A stretch of DNA of 64,000 bases from Voacanga thouarsii (GCA_026120185.1 JANUWF010001179.1:2521501-2585500); one strand, 5' to 3'; counted from the first letter of the stretch, positions 37,168 through 49,839 are shown. Translations and numbers: made by a program. Notes: generated by a model from the letters alone, not told the origin.

Positions 37168-37192
37168 ATGGCCCAACGATCTGAAGGTGATA
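37168..37192 (+). pseudogene. gag: Element B gag, first codons (split by S4)
   Basis: The ATG at 37168 gives MAQRSEGD, the usual start of Athila gag proteins, after a GT-rich leader. Solo LTR S4 interrupts it in codon nine. The frame resumes as DIVDFDPEIE at 41489. Confidence 0.8.
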
Positions 37193-37414
37193 TGTAAAAC
37201 CCCAGTCAAAACCAATCTTAGAGTAAGGGGGTTGGGATACATATCATATTTATTTGCATGTTTAAATATATTTTTATATGATTTTATGTGCTTTGGATTT
37301 GTGTTTTATAGTCTCAAGGGCTTAATTATGTTTATTGAGTAAGAAGGGTAAAATGGGGAGATAGCTTGTAGATTAAATAGGAAAAATATTTTTGGAGAGA
37401 AAATAAGAACAAGA

Positions 37415-37473
37415 GTTGTTGTGATTTAGTGGTTAGAGCTTTGGAATAAATTCTTGAGTTCAAATTCCATTAT
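37415..37473 (+). other. tRNA-like relic in S4
   Basis: The A box TGATTTAGTGG (37422-37432) and GTTCAAATTCC (37458-37468) remain, but about nine bases before the B box are deleted compared with S2, destroying the T arm. Confidence 0.5.
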
Positions 37474-39082
37474 TGGAGGTTTAGCATGATAAAATTTTAT
37501 TTTTGTTTGGAAAGGTTGTATTTTCGGCCTTGTGTGCTTTAGAGAAGGGTAGAAGTGTTGTCCTAGGGGAGACATAATAGGAGTATCCTAATCCTACTCT
37601 TGTGCCCTACAAAAATTCCCAAGGGAATTCATACCCTTCTTGATCCTTAGTTTTTTCTACTTCTCAATTCATTAAGTTGGTCAATTTGTTCTAGCCAATT
37701 TCATTCCAGAAAATTTTAGTAAAGTGCTGTGGCTTTGAAGGTTCAAAAATGTCTAAGTGTAAGACATCTTATGAACCAAAAATTGGTAGGAGTTGGGGAA
37801 GGTTCCCAAGAGATTAAACTCCATGGTTGAACCTCCAAAACCCCACTCTAGTTATGTTCATTTTCTTCATGAAGTAATCTGGAATTTTTCCAGCTTCTTG
37901 TGCATTCAAGGTGTCAAAATTTTCAGCCATCATTCCCTCCCAAATGCTGCCAAAAAATAGCTCTCTTGACCAGCTTGGAATCTGAAATTTTATGGCCAAA
38001 TTCGGACTGCACAAATGTTGTCCAAAACCAGAAAATTTTCTGGGCAAATTTGCAGCTTAGGTGAGCTTAAACCAATCTGTTTTCTTCCAGTTTTCTCCCG
38101 GCACCTTAGCCACGTTTTTTCTCCATAAAGAAGGCTGGAAACCAGCCTTGAAAGACCTCTGAAATACCCTTCAAACCCTCTGCAAACTGGCTAGAAAATG
38201 GCAGAAAAAGCTGCCCAAAAAATTCTAGCAACTTGCGAAATCCTGTACAGAATTTTTTCAGCTGTGTTTCCCTCTTCAACCCTGACCAAAACTTCCTCAT
38301 CATTCTGTTCAAACTTCTCTTGAACAGCCATGAACTGAACTCCATTGTCTTCCCCAACCTTTTGCTCGAAAAACCAGTCATGGCTGCCCTAAAATATCTC
38401 CAACAATTACTCCAATCAAGCCTGGATTGAAGACCAAAATTCCAGCAATCCTAATTTAGTAAACTTCCATAAAACATCCCTTAAACAACCAGACCTTCCT
38501 TCACTACTGTACTCCCTCTTTTTAGCCACCATTAAGCTACTTCAAACAGCTTTCATTCCAGCAGAATCCCTAGCCAACAGTCGGCCATTATAGCTTCCAA
38601 AAAACCTCTCCATTGATCAAAGATTTTCTGCCATATTTTGTTTCCAAATTTGATCTCCTAAAATATTCTTTTAGGATTTCAAACAACCAGCCTTTCCTTT
38701 TCCTATCAAACCAGAAATTCAGTTGCCAAAATCCCTCAAATAATTCTGTGACTTCCTTCCCACAGAATTTCGGCAGCTTCAATCAAATTCTCTCCATTCT
38801 CTTCAACCTTCAAGAACACCTACTCACCTTCTCTCACCTAAGGCCACCAAAACCACTTCAATCTTCTTCAAAAAAATTCCAGATTTCACCTACTCACTAC
38901 CATGAATCCATTCATACCACTTTTAACATCAAATTCCAAAATCCAACTCCCTCCTTTGGATCGAAACCAGTATTTTTGGTGAAGGCTCAAGAACACCTTC
39001 AAGGTAAGCTTGTTCAATCAATATCATCTTCACTAAACTTCAACCTCTAATTAACATATATATGTATAATCATACTAATGGA

Positions 39083-39119
39083 CTCTTCTTCTTCTTCTTC
39101 TTCTTCTTCTTCTTCTTCT

Positions 39120-39182
<63 letters not shown>
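39083..39182 (+). repeat. Compound (CTT)n(CT)n microsatellite
   Basis: About 14 CTT units followed by about 29 CT units, at the position of the 32-bp CT tract in S2. Confidence 0.95.
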
Positions 39183-39186
<4 letters not shown>

Positions 39187-41423
39187 CTGAATGGTGACTT
39201 CAACCATGGCCATGTTTTCTTCATCTCCCTTGGACGAATCTAGTCTCCTAGGAGTTGGGATCCATTCGAAACTTCTTTAAGGTACTCATCAATCAAGTAG
39301 GCCCCTTCAACTCTCTTTTTAAATTCTAGATTCTTGTCTCTAGGGTGATATTGAAAGGAGATGGATTATGTTTGAGGTTTGAGTATGTTTTATTGTGATG
39401 AGTTGAGATTGAAGCATGAATAAATGTGTGTATATGATGGAGATGGGATTGATGCATGAGTTGATTGTGTTGATTGATTGTGTGATGTTTTTACGGTTTA
39501 GTGCATGTCTCCATGTCATGAGTGGTATTTGTGTTCAAGCATGTTAGAAATTATGTCACTTTTGGTGAATATGATGTATATTCAAGTATGATTGTTAAAG
39601 CCATGAGTATGTTTATGCTAGTAGAGGTTGGATCATGTCTTGGTAAATTTAGATCTATGCCTTTATTCATGATTTGGACGATTTGATGAATTGAAGTGGA
39701 GTATATGTTCATGATTGTGATTAGCAAGTGGAAATATGATCATGATCTAGTTGTCCCTAAGCTAATTTTATTTCATTAATAAAATGATTAATATTATAAT
39801 TTTTGCTAGTAGATCTCGAAAACCCTAGAAAATGTAGATTTGGTCTTTTACATAAAATAGTGATATTTTAGTCAAATAAATGATAGCTTTTATTACAAAA
39901 ATAAAATATATAGATATTATATATAATAATAATATCAAATCAAGCCTTTTATATAAATAATCATAATAAGTAAAATATTAATTTTGTGAGTCTTATATTC
40001 ATAAATACCATTAAAATTTATTATCTTTCAATTATTATCTTTTAAACAAGACCTATTAAAATTCACTTACAACTAATTTTAGTTACCAAATATTTTCTAA
40101 CAATTAATTATCAATAGATTACTATTTTAAATAATTACATCTAGGTCCTAGGACCCTTCAACAAATAAACTCTAATTTATTTTTAGCAAAATTTAAACCT
40201 TCAACTTATTAGTACTTATTTCCCAAAACACTAATTATTTTAACTCTCAAATTAGACTTAGCTTATAAACCCTTTATTTATTATCTAGCCTTAAAGTTTG
40301 GGACACTAGGATCATAGATGTAGTAAGTTGAGCTAGTTTTATTTGTGAAAGTGAATTTTAGCTTGAGTTTGATTATGATTTATATTTACCCCAAGTGGGG
40401 TTAGGTCAGCTGTTGAAGACCTTTATTTTATCTCAAGTTAAGGATCAGGTAAGCTCCTACATAAAACCTAATTGATGCAAAATGGTTCTATAGCAAGCCA
40501 ATTGTGGAGTGCGTGGTTACTTATTTCTGTAAAGGCAATTGAAGATTATTTCCTTTCTCATTTCAAGCAAACAAATTATTTGAAAATCAATAAGTAGTTT
40601 TACCTAAACTCAAAACTCTTTTTAAAACCAACTTTGTCTCAAACTTTGGAAATCCTTAATTGCCATTTTAAAGTGGAGCTACGTTTATTTCATCTTTCCC
40701 AGGTGGGATAAGTTACATTGAGTACTCAATAAGGGTGGACTGCTAGGACTAGTCTTTGAAGGGTTAGGGTAAGTCTCTCAGTAGGTGGCCACCTCTGAGG
40801 GGTGAGTCCTTCCCGGATGAGATGCCAGTCCAGTAGGTCGTGCCGGTCCGAGCTAGCAGTTTTCAGTAAAGTGACTGTGTGTTGCCGGAATGGACAACCG
40901 GTTTTGTTTGGGTATAAAGAAGGAGGAGTATCTTACCCGGTAGGTCGATCACCTACTTTTTGTCAGTCTGCACAAAGTGTGGAATTCTGACTGGTTATGG
41001 GGCCCAACGTGTGGTAACCCATGATCACCTTTTTGAGTGGTTTATTTTATTGAACATGTATGATTGGAAAAGCCAAAACACCACTCTTGATTTTGACTAT
41101 TGTTTATTGCTTGCCAGTATTTCTCTTACGAAGGTTTCACACTTTGCATTCACGAACTGTTTTCACTGGACACTCAAAGCACACACGGACTTACTGAGAT
41201 TTTTATCTCATCACCCTTTTTACCATGATTTCAGGTCAATCCTGCTGTGGAGATGAGTAGCTAGTTGTAGCCTGCCTTGGAAGATTTTCCTGATATTTAT
41301 TTTGCGTAATGCTTTGGGAGTTGAGAGTGAAAAATTTTATTTATGAATTTATTTCAAATTCTTGGTTTGTAATAAATTTTAAGTTTAAAGTATTATTTTG
41401 ATTGTATGACCTAGTTATAAAGA

Positions 41424-41444
41424 CCCCTTGTCCTTTGGATGGGG
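41424..41444 (+). other. Conserved LTR 3'-end hairpin (S4 copy)
   Basis: GTCC and GGAT pair around TTT (the last pair G-T on the transcript), with CCCC and GGGG outside across a TT bulge. Confidence 0.55.
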
Positions 41445-41487
41445 CGACATCCCCGGCCATGTCGGGCCTAGGTAGTGGGGTGTTACA

Positions 41488-42786
41488 CGATATTGTAGAT
41501 TTTGATCCTGAAATCGAAATGACATTGTCAAAAATCCGCCGGATAGTTAAAAGGAACTTACTCGCAGACATAGACGGTGCTCAAAACAACAATGTTGGAA
41601 ACAATATGAGGGTCATAGATGACTTTGTGAAACCTGCAATCTCGGGCACAGGCTCGAGTATCACTAGACCTAGGGTGGATGCGAATAATTTTGGAATAAA
41701 GCCCAATATCATCTAGATAGTCCAAAATATGGTCCAATTTGATGGGCTACTTGAAGAAGATCCCAATGCCCACCTAGCTAGTTTTCTTGAAATTTGTGAT
41801 ACCTTTAAGATGAATGGTGTTTCTGAAGATGCCATAAAACTAAGACTTTTTCCTTTTTCTTTGAGAGATAGAGCCAAATCATGATTAAAGTCTTTACCCA
41901 CAGGTTCCATCACCACTTGGAATGCCCTAGCTGAAAAATTCCTTGCCAAATATTTTCCTCCAACTAAGACATCCAAACTCATAAACGAAAATTTTGCTTT
42001 CCAACAATTAGATTCTGAACCTTTGTATGAAAGTTGGGAGAGGTTCAAGGAGATGTTGAGAAAGTGCCCACACCATGGATTTGAGTTAGGAATGAAGATG
42101 CTCATCTTTCTTAATGGCCTTACATTTGCAACACGACAAGTGGTGGACTTTTCTGCAAAGGATTCCATCAATCATAAGACCCCGGAACAGGTATTCAATT
42201 TCATTGAAAATTTAGCTTCTAGTAACTATTCACTGGGAAATCCAAGGTCTAGAGCTCGTGTGCAAAGAGTGCACAAAATGGATGCTGTGGCAGCTTTAGA
42301 AGCTAAGATGGAAGCTTTAACTCAAAAAATGGAACAAATGGTGATGCCTCAAGGCCAAGTGCTAAATATAAGTTGTGATTTCTATGGAGAAGGGCACCCA
42401 AATCATGAGTGCTAAAATATGGGTTCAGTCTAAGAAACCACAAAACAAGCAGCCTTTACAGGTAATGGCCGTCCAGGTAACAATCCTTATAACTCTACTT
42501 ACAGTCCTGGTTGGAGAAATCACCCTAACTTCTCTTGGAACAATGCAAACCAACCTAGGTAGGGCTCTTTCAACTTTGGGGAAAATAAAAGAAACTAACC
42601 TCCTTTGAACAACAATTCAACACCTTCCAAGCCACCATTGAAGGAATTGATTGGCCAATTGGTAAGTACAACGAAGACTAAGTTCCAAAGGGTTGATGCT
42701 ACAACAAGGAACTTAGAGGTCTCCATGCGCAACTTGAAGAGCTAAATTGGCCAACTGGCTAAATTACTTGGGAATGTCAAATAAGG
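41488..42786 (+). pseudogene. gag: Element B gag (capsid to C-terminal region)
   Basis: Resumes after S4. Athila-type capsid core is well preserved: VQFDGLLEEDPNAHLASFLE, CDTFKMNGVSEDAIKLRLFP, FSLRDRA, then TTWNALAEKFLAKYFPPTKT, and WERFKEMLRKCPHHGFELGM. CDFYGEGHPNHEC (about 42373-42411) is a zinc-knuckle CX2-3CX4HX4C-like motif with one Cys replaced. The tail, in another frame, has NPYNSTYSPGWRNHPNFSWN and QLAKLLG. Three in-frame stops (41715-41717, 41882-41884 where the family has Trp, and 42413-42415) and later frame slips make it dead. Gag would form the virus-like particle in the cytoplasm. It ends where the family's NTEENPRDQ motif (about 42800) would lead to protease. Confidence 0.87.
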
Positions 42787-42839
42787 ACATTACCAGGGAA
42801 CACCGAAGAAAATCCACGTGATCAAAGTGGTCGGGACCA

Positions 42840-42995
42840 TACACAGTAAGTAAAGTATTCCCCTTTGGAACCCTTAAAATTACTCACCCCACTGGGCGCA
42901 CTTTCAAAGTCAATGGCAATCGAGTGAAATGCTATGTTGGTGAAATTCTTCGCAACACCGATCAGGTAGATATGCTCTTTAACACTGCAGAATAA
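42840..42995 (+). pseudogene. pol: Element B integrase C-terminal scrap
   Basis: VSKVFPFGTLKITHPTGRTF and KVNGNRVKCYVGEILR match the last part of Athila integrase (family VTKVFPYGAVEV...FKVNGQRLKPYLG). It ends in a stop at 42993-42995 after DQVDMLFNTAE. It follows the gag C-terminus within about 40 bp, so the whole of protease, reverse transcriptase, RNase H and the integrase core has been removed. The breakpoint differs from that in A: B keeps more gag and less integrase. Confidence 0.8.
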
Positions 42996-44746
42996 AACTT
43001 CTTCGGTTATCTTGACTTCTTTCTTTCGTACTATATGTTTTTCTTCTTCATACTATTTTCTTTACTTTTTGCTTATTTCTCTTTTCTAGTTTTTATGCTT
43101 TTGTATGTTTTTTTTGTATATTTTTCTTTCTAGGTACGTCAACAATGCTCCTTCTACTGGAATTCAACTCTTTTGTAAGAGAATGCACAATACAATGGAA
43201 GTATTTCGTTTCTTCTCTTTTCCCCTTTATTTTTGGTCCTATGGCAATATTTCCTTACTCTATTTGTTTCGCCATTGAGGATAATGTCCAACTTAAGTGT
43301 AGGGGAGTGGTTAGAATGGGAATTCTTCTATGCTTCATTCTTCTTGAAATTCTTTTAATCTTGGAATTCTTCTATGCTTCATTCTTCTGAAATTCTTTAA
43401 ACCTTTTGAGAAAATTTTTCAAATTTTTTTTTCCTAATTTTTTGAGCTTTCAACATGTATTTTTAATAGATGTCTTTGTGCTAAATCGTAAAGCATATGT
43501 TCTATATCATTTGTGGCTTATGCATGACTTTTTGCATACACTTAGACTAAGTAGTTCTAGATCAAATGTTTTACATTGTTCTTAAACCTGTTTTTTTGCT
43601 AAAATTCATTAAGCATTCTAGAACTTACTTGAATACCTCTCGAGGTGAAATAAGAAAGACATTCTTGATTTAACTTAGGGATGATAGTAATAAGCCTTCT
43701 TTGGATAGTTTGAGATTTTCAAGCCTACCTATTTTATATTATCTCTAGTGTCTATTTTGAGCTTAAATTGTTAATTTCTTTCTTAAACCCATTATCATAC
43801 TTTGTCCATTACTTCTTTCTGAGAGTTTAATTTACCTTCCAAATATTTGATTGCTCTTGATGGATAAAAGTACAAGTAGAAGAATTATGAGGGTGAATGC
43901 TTGTGTAAATGTCATGACTTGTTACTTTCAGTCATGCATCATGTTTTGAGTTGGAGTTGTGAAAGGAGAAAGGAGGAAGAAAAATGAAGATTGAGAAAAA
44001 CAAAAAGGTGCTAGAAAATGTTGAAAGAAAAAAATTGAGAAACAAACAAATGCAGCATTTGAAAAGAAGTGAAAAAGAAAAGAAAAGTTGAAAGAAAAAG
44101 AAAAGAAGAGCACAGGAAGAATGTTAGTTGAGTTGGAATAAGAATTGCTGAAATTTTAATGATCTTGTGCAATATGATTGATGAGTTGAGAACTATTGAT
44201 AAAAAGAATGCAAGATTTACTTGAACTGTAATATGGTTGCTATACAAGGTTATGGGTTTTTGATTGGTTTTGTAATAGGAGAGCAAGAAAAGTTTGGAAT
44301 CTATTGGTACATTTTGTTTATCCTTTTTTTGCAAACTCTCATCTTCTTTGATATTTGATTTTCCTATATCCTTCGTTTAGTAGCTACATTACAAACCCTT
44401 TAGCCTTTCATTACAAGCTTAAAAGTCCTACTTGACCAAAGTAGAATCATGATATGTCTCGGATTAGTGAAGAGAATGGATGAAAAGTAAGCTTATGGAA
44501 TGCATTTTTTTTTTAAACTAAATTCTTTCCAATGGTTTGAGAATGACGTTAAGTGTTGGGATGGTTCTACTAGTCATTCTTCACTTACACAAATCTTACA
44601 TTTGTTATGAATGGTATAGTAGCATATGTTTTGTTGTCTTGAATAAAGAAAGCATTGGAAATATTATTTTGAAATTGATTGAGTGATTTTGTGAAAACTT
44701 GTGTTTTTCTACTTGTCTTTGAAAATTTGCTTGAGGACAAGCAAAA
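42996..44746 (+). other. Element B 3' non-coding internal region
   Basis: T-rich at first, then mixed. The purine-tract-like motif TTGAGGATAATGTCC... with AAGTGTAGGGGAG (43275-43307) stands where A has its copy. The tract ATTCTTCTATGCTTCATTCTT is duplicated at 43322 and 43368. The 13-codon to 107-codon frames on either strand are low-complexity and are not called. Confidence 0.7.
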
Positions 44747-44765
44747 AGCTAAGTGTGGGGGAATA
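44747..44765 (+). other. Polypurine tract of B
   Basis: AAGCTAAGTGTGGGGGAATA abuts the 3' LTR, following GCTTGAGGACAAGC (44729-44742). Confidence 0.85.
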
Positions 44766-46289
44766 TGATATGGCCTAAATTAGTCATATATTTTCTAATT
44801 ATTTGATACTATTTTATGATACATTTTGTGTAATAACCGGTCATATTCTTTCATATTTGAGATTTTATCCTTAGAAAGGTATTTTTTGCATTATTTTAGA
44901 TTTTAGGGGTAAAATAAGGCAAAATCGTCGCTAAACAGAGGCAGCGCCGGCCACGTGCTACTGGCACGCATTTTGGAACGATAAAAAATCGACGAAATAG
45001 GGGCTGAACAGAACACAGTCGGTGCCAGTTGGGAGCCCAAAGGCAGCGTCGACTGCGACCTGAAAGAACTTGGCACAAAAATCGAGAAAATCAGAGAACA
45101 GAAAGAGAGACAGAATGCAACCGACGCCAGCCCTAGGTAGGACAGGTGGCATTGGCTGTGCACTAGTACAGAGGCGGTGCCTCAATTTTTGTGAGTGTTT
45201 TTGGTAATTTTCAGTGTTTTGGTATTTTCCTACTTCTTTTTGGCCAGAAACTCTAGAGGGACGAATTTAGGCACTTCTAAAGCCTATAAATAGAGAAAAA
45301 ACAAAAGTCAAATGTATGAATTTATGGAGCAAAACATAAAATCACTCAAGTTCAAGGAGGAATTCATCGAATCAAGGAGGATTGTACAATAGAGTCTACG
45401 AATGAAAAAAAAAATGAGACTTGTCCATGAGTGCTTTCTTTTAACTTTGTTTTCTTTTCTTGAACAATGATGTATTAATTGTTTTATTGTAATTTGACAA
45501 TATTTTCGGTATTCATGATTTTTAGAGTTACTTTGATCTTTTGATTAATTGATTGTTATTCTTGGTATTTAATTACTTGTGCTAATTACGAGATTAATTT
45601 GTTATTTCTTTCTATTAACTTGCTTGGAAAAGGGGTTGATGGTAGTCTCAATTCATTAATTTCATATTTGTTGTCTATTAACTTACTTGAAAAATGGGTT
45701 AATTGCTAAGAATTAGGTAATTAACGGTTAATTGATGTCTGTCAGGATATGGATTCATTGGTTAATTTCATGTTTTAAATTTGCCAGGATATGGGGATTT
45801 AATCAAGGATTGTGTTTAATGTATCTTTTGGGTGAATTAGTTGAGACAGGATATGTTATGCTAATTTTTCTAGAAGATAGTGATTTCATGGATTGGAAAA
45901 GAAGCGAATCTATCTTAATCCTTCATGATGCCAAGAGAATGATTAGTTATGATAATGATTAGATATTTTAAGGTCATGATTGTTAAAATAATGGTTTAAG
46001 TTACATAATTCTCCATCCTTGACATGTATATATTATTTTATTTTATTTTATTTTATTTTTTATTCTTTTTTATTCTTTTTCACTTTATTGACTGGGTTAA
46101 ACAATGAAAGAAAATTGATTACTGCATACTTGTTCCTTGAGGATCGATACTCATTTTAAACCCTATGCTATGCTTAATGATGAGTACGCTTGCTCATATG
46201 TGTAATTTGGAGTTAACGTTTTAATTTAAAATTGATTGGGAATGTGTTTATTTTTTTATGATTTTTTATACCCAAATTCGTATGCATCA
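44766..46289 (+). repeat. Element B 3' LTR
   Basis: 1524 bp, TGATATGGCC to TATGCATCA, uninterrupted. TATA box at 45284-45293. Confidence 0.92.
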
Positions 46290-48757
46290 AGTTGCTAGTC
46301 TAAACTAAATCTTAGATGAAGATACTATCATGTGTGGATTAAGAAGGAAGATATTCATAAAATGGACTTCAAAAGAAGATACAGCCACTCTGCATTTGTG
46401 ATAATGCCATTTAGAGTGACCAATGCACTAGCCGTGTTTATGGACCTTATGCGTAGAATTTCCAACCGTACTTAGATAAGTTTGTAGTAGTATTCATCGA
46501 TGATATCTTAATCTACCCCAAGAGCCCAGAAGAGCACATTGAACACCTGAGGCTAGTCTTGGAAAAATTGAGGGAGTACAAGTTATTTGCAAAGTTCAGC
46601 AAGTACAAGTTTTGGTTAGATGCCATAACTTCTCTTAGACATGTGGTGACAAAAGACGAAATTAAAGTGGACTGTACTAAAGTAGAAGCTATCTAGAATT
46701 GGAAACAACCTAAGAACATCACGAAGATCAGAAGCTTCCTTGAACTAGCTAGGCATTCTCACCGATGACCCAGCTTTTGAGAAAAAAACGTCTGTTATGT
46801 GTGGAACTTAAAAGGAGGTTGATGACTACACTAGTGTTGAGCTTATCAGTAGAGAGTAAGACATATGCCTTGTACAGCAACGCCTCTAAGGAAGGGTTAG
46901 AGCAATTTGATACAAGATAATAAAGTTATAACTTATGCCTCCGGCAAGCTGAAACCTCGTGAAGGAAACTATCCTGCCCATAACCAGGAGCTAGCAGCAA
47001 TTATGTTTACACTAAAAAAAATGATGTCATTATCTATATAGGACAGAGTATGATATATTCATAGACCATAAGACCTTCAAGTGTATCTTCACTCAAAAAG
47101 ACCTAAATCTTAGACAGTGTAGATAGATGGAGTTCCTGGAGAAATATCGATGCCTGATAAACTATCACCAGGGGTAAGCTAATGTGGTAGTAGATGCTCT
47201 AAGAAGGCAAGACTTGCCAGACTAAGAGTGTAGGAGTGAAAACTATGCGGGAAGTGTTATGATGGAAGCAGAATTTCAAGAAGGGAAAATCTGCATAAGA
47301 AATTTATGACTCGAGCCTAATTTGAAGCAAGAGATCATTGGAAAATAGCATATGAGGGGAAGATTTTCAGAAAGACGAGTCAGTGGTATTGTATTTTCAA
47401 GGACGGATATGTGTACCGGATGACCAAGGGTTAAAAAAGAAGATTCTGGAGGAAGCTCACAAAAGCAATATGCCATTCACCCCGAAGAATTGAAGATGTA
47501 CCAGGATTTGAAGAAAGCTTACTGGTGGCCTAATATGAAAAAAAAAGATATTGTGCAGTATGTGTCTACGTGTTCAATATGTCAGAATGTCAAGGCTGAA
47601 CATAAGAAGTCGGTCGAACTACTGCAACCTTTATCGATCCCCAAATAGAAGTGGCAAGAAGTGATTATAGATTTTTTCACCAAACTCCCTATGACGAAGA
47701 CTTAGCGAGATACTGTTTAGGTAGTTGTTAACAGATTAACAAAGTTGGCGCACTTTATTCCAATGAATGTTAGGTATTCAATGGAGAAGTTGACTCAAAT
47801 ATATACTTAAGAGGTTGTACGCTTGCACGGGGTACCAACTAGTATTGTGTTTAATAGAGACTCAAGGTTCACCTCCAGATTTTGGGCCAAGTTCTGGGAA
47901 TTAATATGTACAACATTGAAATTTAGCACAATAGCACACTCATAGAAGGATGGATACTTAGAAAGAGATTATACAGATCTTAGAAGATATGCTAATGGTA
48001 TGTGTCTTAGACTTTAGGGATGCTTAGATTGACTCTATACCATATGCTGAGTTGGCATATAATAAAAGCTATCCATCATCGATCGAGATGGTGCCCTATG
48101 AAGCCTTACATGGACGAAAGTTTCAAGTACCACTGTATTGGAGTTGGTCAGAGGTTGGACAGGTTAACAAAACTAGGGGAATATGCATTTAGGAAATGAT
48201 GGATAAATTAAAGCTGATTAGGGAGAACTGAAGTAGCATAGAGTAGACAAAAGAGTTATGCTAATAACTGAAGGAGAAATCTGGAATTCCAAGTAAGAGA
48301 TCACACGTTCTTGAAGTTGAATCCAAGTAGAGGAATATTGAAACACCCGCAAGGGGGAAGTTAAGTCTGAGGTATTTAGGACCTTTACAGGTGATCGAGA
48401 GAATTGGATCGGTAGCTTACAAGTTGGACTTAACAAAGAGCCTAACTGGGATACATAATGTATTTTATATCTCTAAACTCAAGAAGTACATGCTAGACTC
48501 GACGCATGTACTCAATGATGAATCGCTATAGCTACATTCGGATCTTAGTTATGTGGAAAGGCTTATTAGGATTGTGGGTTGCAGTGTCAAAGAGCTTAGG
48601 AACAAACGGATACTAATGGTGAAGGTATTGCGAGAGCATCATAGAGCACAGGTCGCAACACGAGAGATTAAGGGGTGCGTGAAGGAGAAATACCCTAAAC
48701 AGCTTTAGATGTAATACTAGTGAATTTCAAGGTAAAGTTCCTTTAAGGAAGGGAGGA
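46290..48757 (+). pseudogene. pol: G1 pol remnant, part 2: reverse transcriptase, RNase H, integrase
   Basis: Continues part 1 after element B. Reverse transcriptase: HSAFVIMPFRVTNALAVFMD (about 46390-46445), and VVVFIDDILIYPKSPEEHIE with the catalytic DD at about 46499-46504. RNase H: GNYPAHNQELAAIMFTLKK (about 46966-47020). Integrase: zinc-finger CSICQNVKAEH (about 47573-47605), core pieces WQEVIIDFFTKLP and RLTKLAHFIPMN, and a C-terminal DLTKSLTGIHNVFYISKLKK-like part (about 48428-48487). More than ten stops and several frame changes make it one of the most decayed sequences here. It ends with a purine tract AAGGAAGGGAGGA just before 48758. Confidence 0.85.
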
Positions 48758-49757
48758 TGTAAAACCCCACCCTCAACTACCCTTAGTGAGGGGAAGAGAC
48801 CACGTATTGAATTATTTATGAAATGTGATATATGCTTGAACTATATATTTGTGGATATATCGATACATTGTGTGTAATTTAGTTTACTGGCTTGCATGCC
48901 AAATTGTCTCACTTAGCTTATATATAATATGTGAGTATGTGTAGGGTTATCATGTTGTTTAAATTTTACTTTAAAAGAGACTTAAGAAGATGATTTTCAA
49001 ACATGGAGATTTTGGAGTTAGATTAGGTCACAAGAGTTATGTGGTTTAATGGTTGGAGTATTAGGATTTTAATTGATCAATTGAGGGTTCAAATGCTGCT
49101 TCTCACTTGGACATCTTTTATTTTTCCTTTTCATTTTATCTTGGCCGATTCTCTCTCCTTTGTGGCTGCCATTTCCATTTTTAAAGTCGGAGAATATTCT
49201 CTTTAGGGTGTTTATACCTAATCTCTTTCCTTTCTTAACAAATTCATACTTCTTTTTGTTAACCAAAGCTTCCATGGTCATTTTCACCATCAAGACAACC
49301 AACCTAATCAAACCCTAATCTACTCAATTACACACTAAGTAATGAAATTGATGGTGATTAAAGTTGCTACCAAAGCTGGATGCACCTACCATATTTTCCA
49401 TGGGTTTTGAATTTTTGAACTTCTTAAATTTCTCCTTCATTATATATTATTTCCCTCTATATGAATACTTTCCATATTGATTTCGTCTATTATGGCAGAC
49501 ATTTAACCAAGCCTTAACTTCCCCAATTTCATATATAATTTGTTAACTAGATCGATGGAGGATTATTTTGCTACCAAAACTAAAAATTTATTCCTTCTTA
49601 TGTTACCCAAAATTAGGAAGACCCTAAGCATAGTATTTTTCATTTTTAAAAGGTTTATCTCATGTACCTAGTTTCTATTTTCTTTTCCTTAGATCAAGCT
49701 ACCAGATTTTCCTTCACTCAGCCTATAGTTGGCCTTGCCAATTAGGAATCCCATCTA
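48758..49757 (+). repeat. G1 3' LTR, first part
   Basis: TGTAAAACCCC follows the G1 purine tract directly. The start resembles S2 and S4 and the tRNA-like module lies at the matching offset (about 270 bp), so G1 belongs to their subfamily. It is interrupted by S5 at 49763 (duplication TTAAC), then by the CACTA element and a copia element. The 3' end is beyond the window. Confidence 0.75.
49035..49098 (+). other. tRNA-like relic in the G1 LTR
   Basis: TGGTTTAATGG (49042-49052) and GGGTTCAAATGC (49085-49096) correspond to the A and B boxes of S2, with more substitutions. Confidence 0.5.
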
Positions 49758-49813
49758 TTAACTGTAACACCACTACTAAAAGTACAGCGGAAGCATATCA
49801 ACATCAGGTATCT

Positions 49814-49839
49814 CCCCGTCCAGTTACCCAGACAAGGGG
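49814..49839 (-). other. Conserved LTR 3'-end hairpin (S5 copy)
   Basis: On the transcript (minus) strand GTCTGG and CTGGAC pair around GTAA, using two G-T wobbles. The + strand version would have A-C mismatches at those places. CCCC and GGGG extend it. Confidence 0.6.

Larger units (their letters stand above)
37193..41487 (+). mobile_element. S4: chromovirus solo LTR inside B gag
   Basis: 4295 bp from TGTAAAACCCC to GGGGTGTTACA. Its target duplication differs at one base, TGATA (37188-37192) versus CGATA (41488-41492). It is collinear with S2. It includes the tRNA-like relic (37415-37473), a compound CTT/CT microsatellite (39083-39182), the perfect 14-bp palindrome ATTGAGTACTCAAT (40717-40730), a six-pair stem-loop TGAGAT/ATCTCA (41195-41210) and the 3' hairpin (41424-41444). 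Confidence 0.88.
35386..46289 (+). mobile_element. Element B: gag-bearing, pol-deleted Athila-like LTR retrotransposon
   Basis: TGATATGACC to TATGCATCA with the perfect duplication AGTTG (35381-35385 and 46290-46294). The LTRs are 35386-36911 and 44766-46289. Without S4 the element is about 6.6 kb. It has a near-perfect tRNA-Asp primer site, a gag gene, a scrap of the integrase C-terminus, a 1.5 kb non-coding stretch and a polypurine tract. Protease, reverse transcriptase and RNase H are missing. The plan recalls the gag-only elements called TR-GAG in plants, but the integrase scrap shows it is a deletion product. Confidence 0.92.

Noticed and set aside
41713..42171. A 152-codon minus-strand frame opposite B gag
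   Set aside because: It is a shadow of the gag coding strand, where the capsid motifs are clear.
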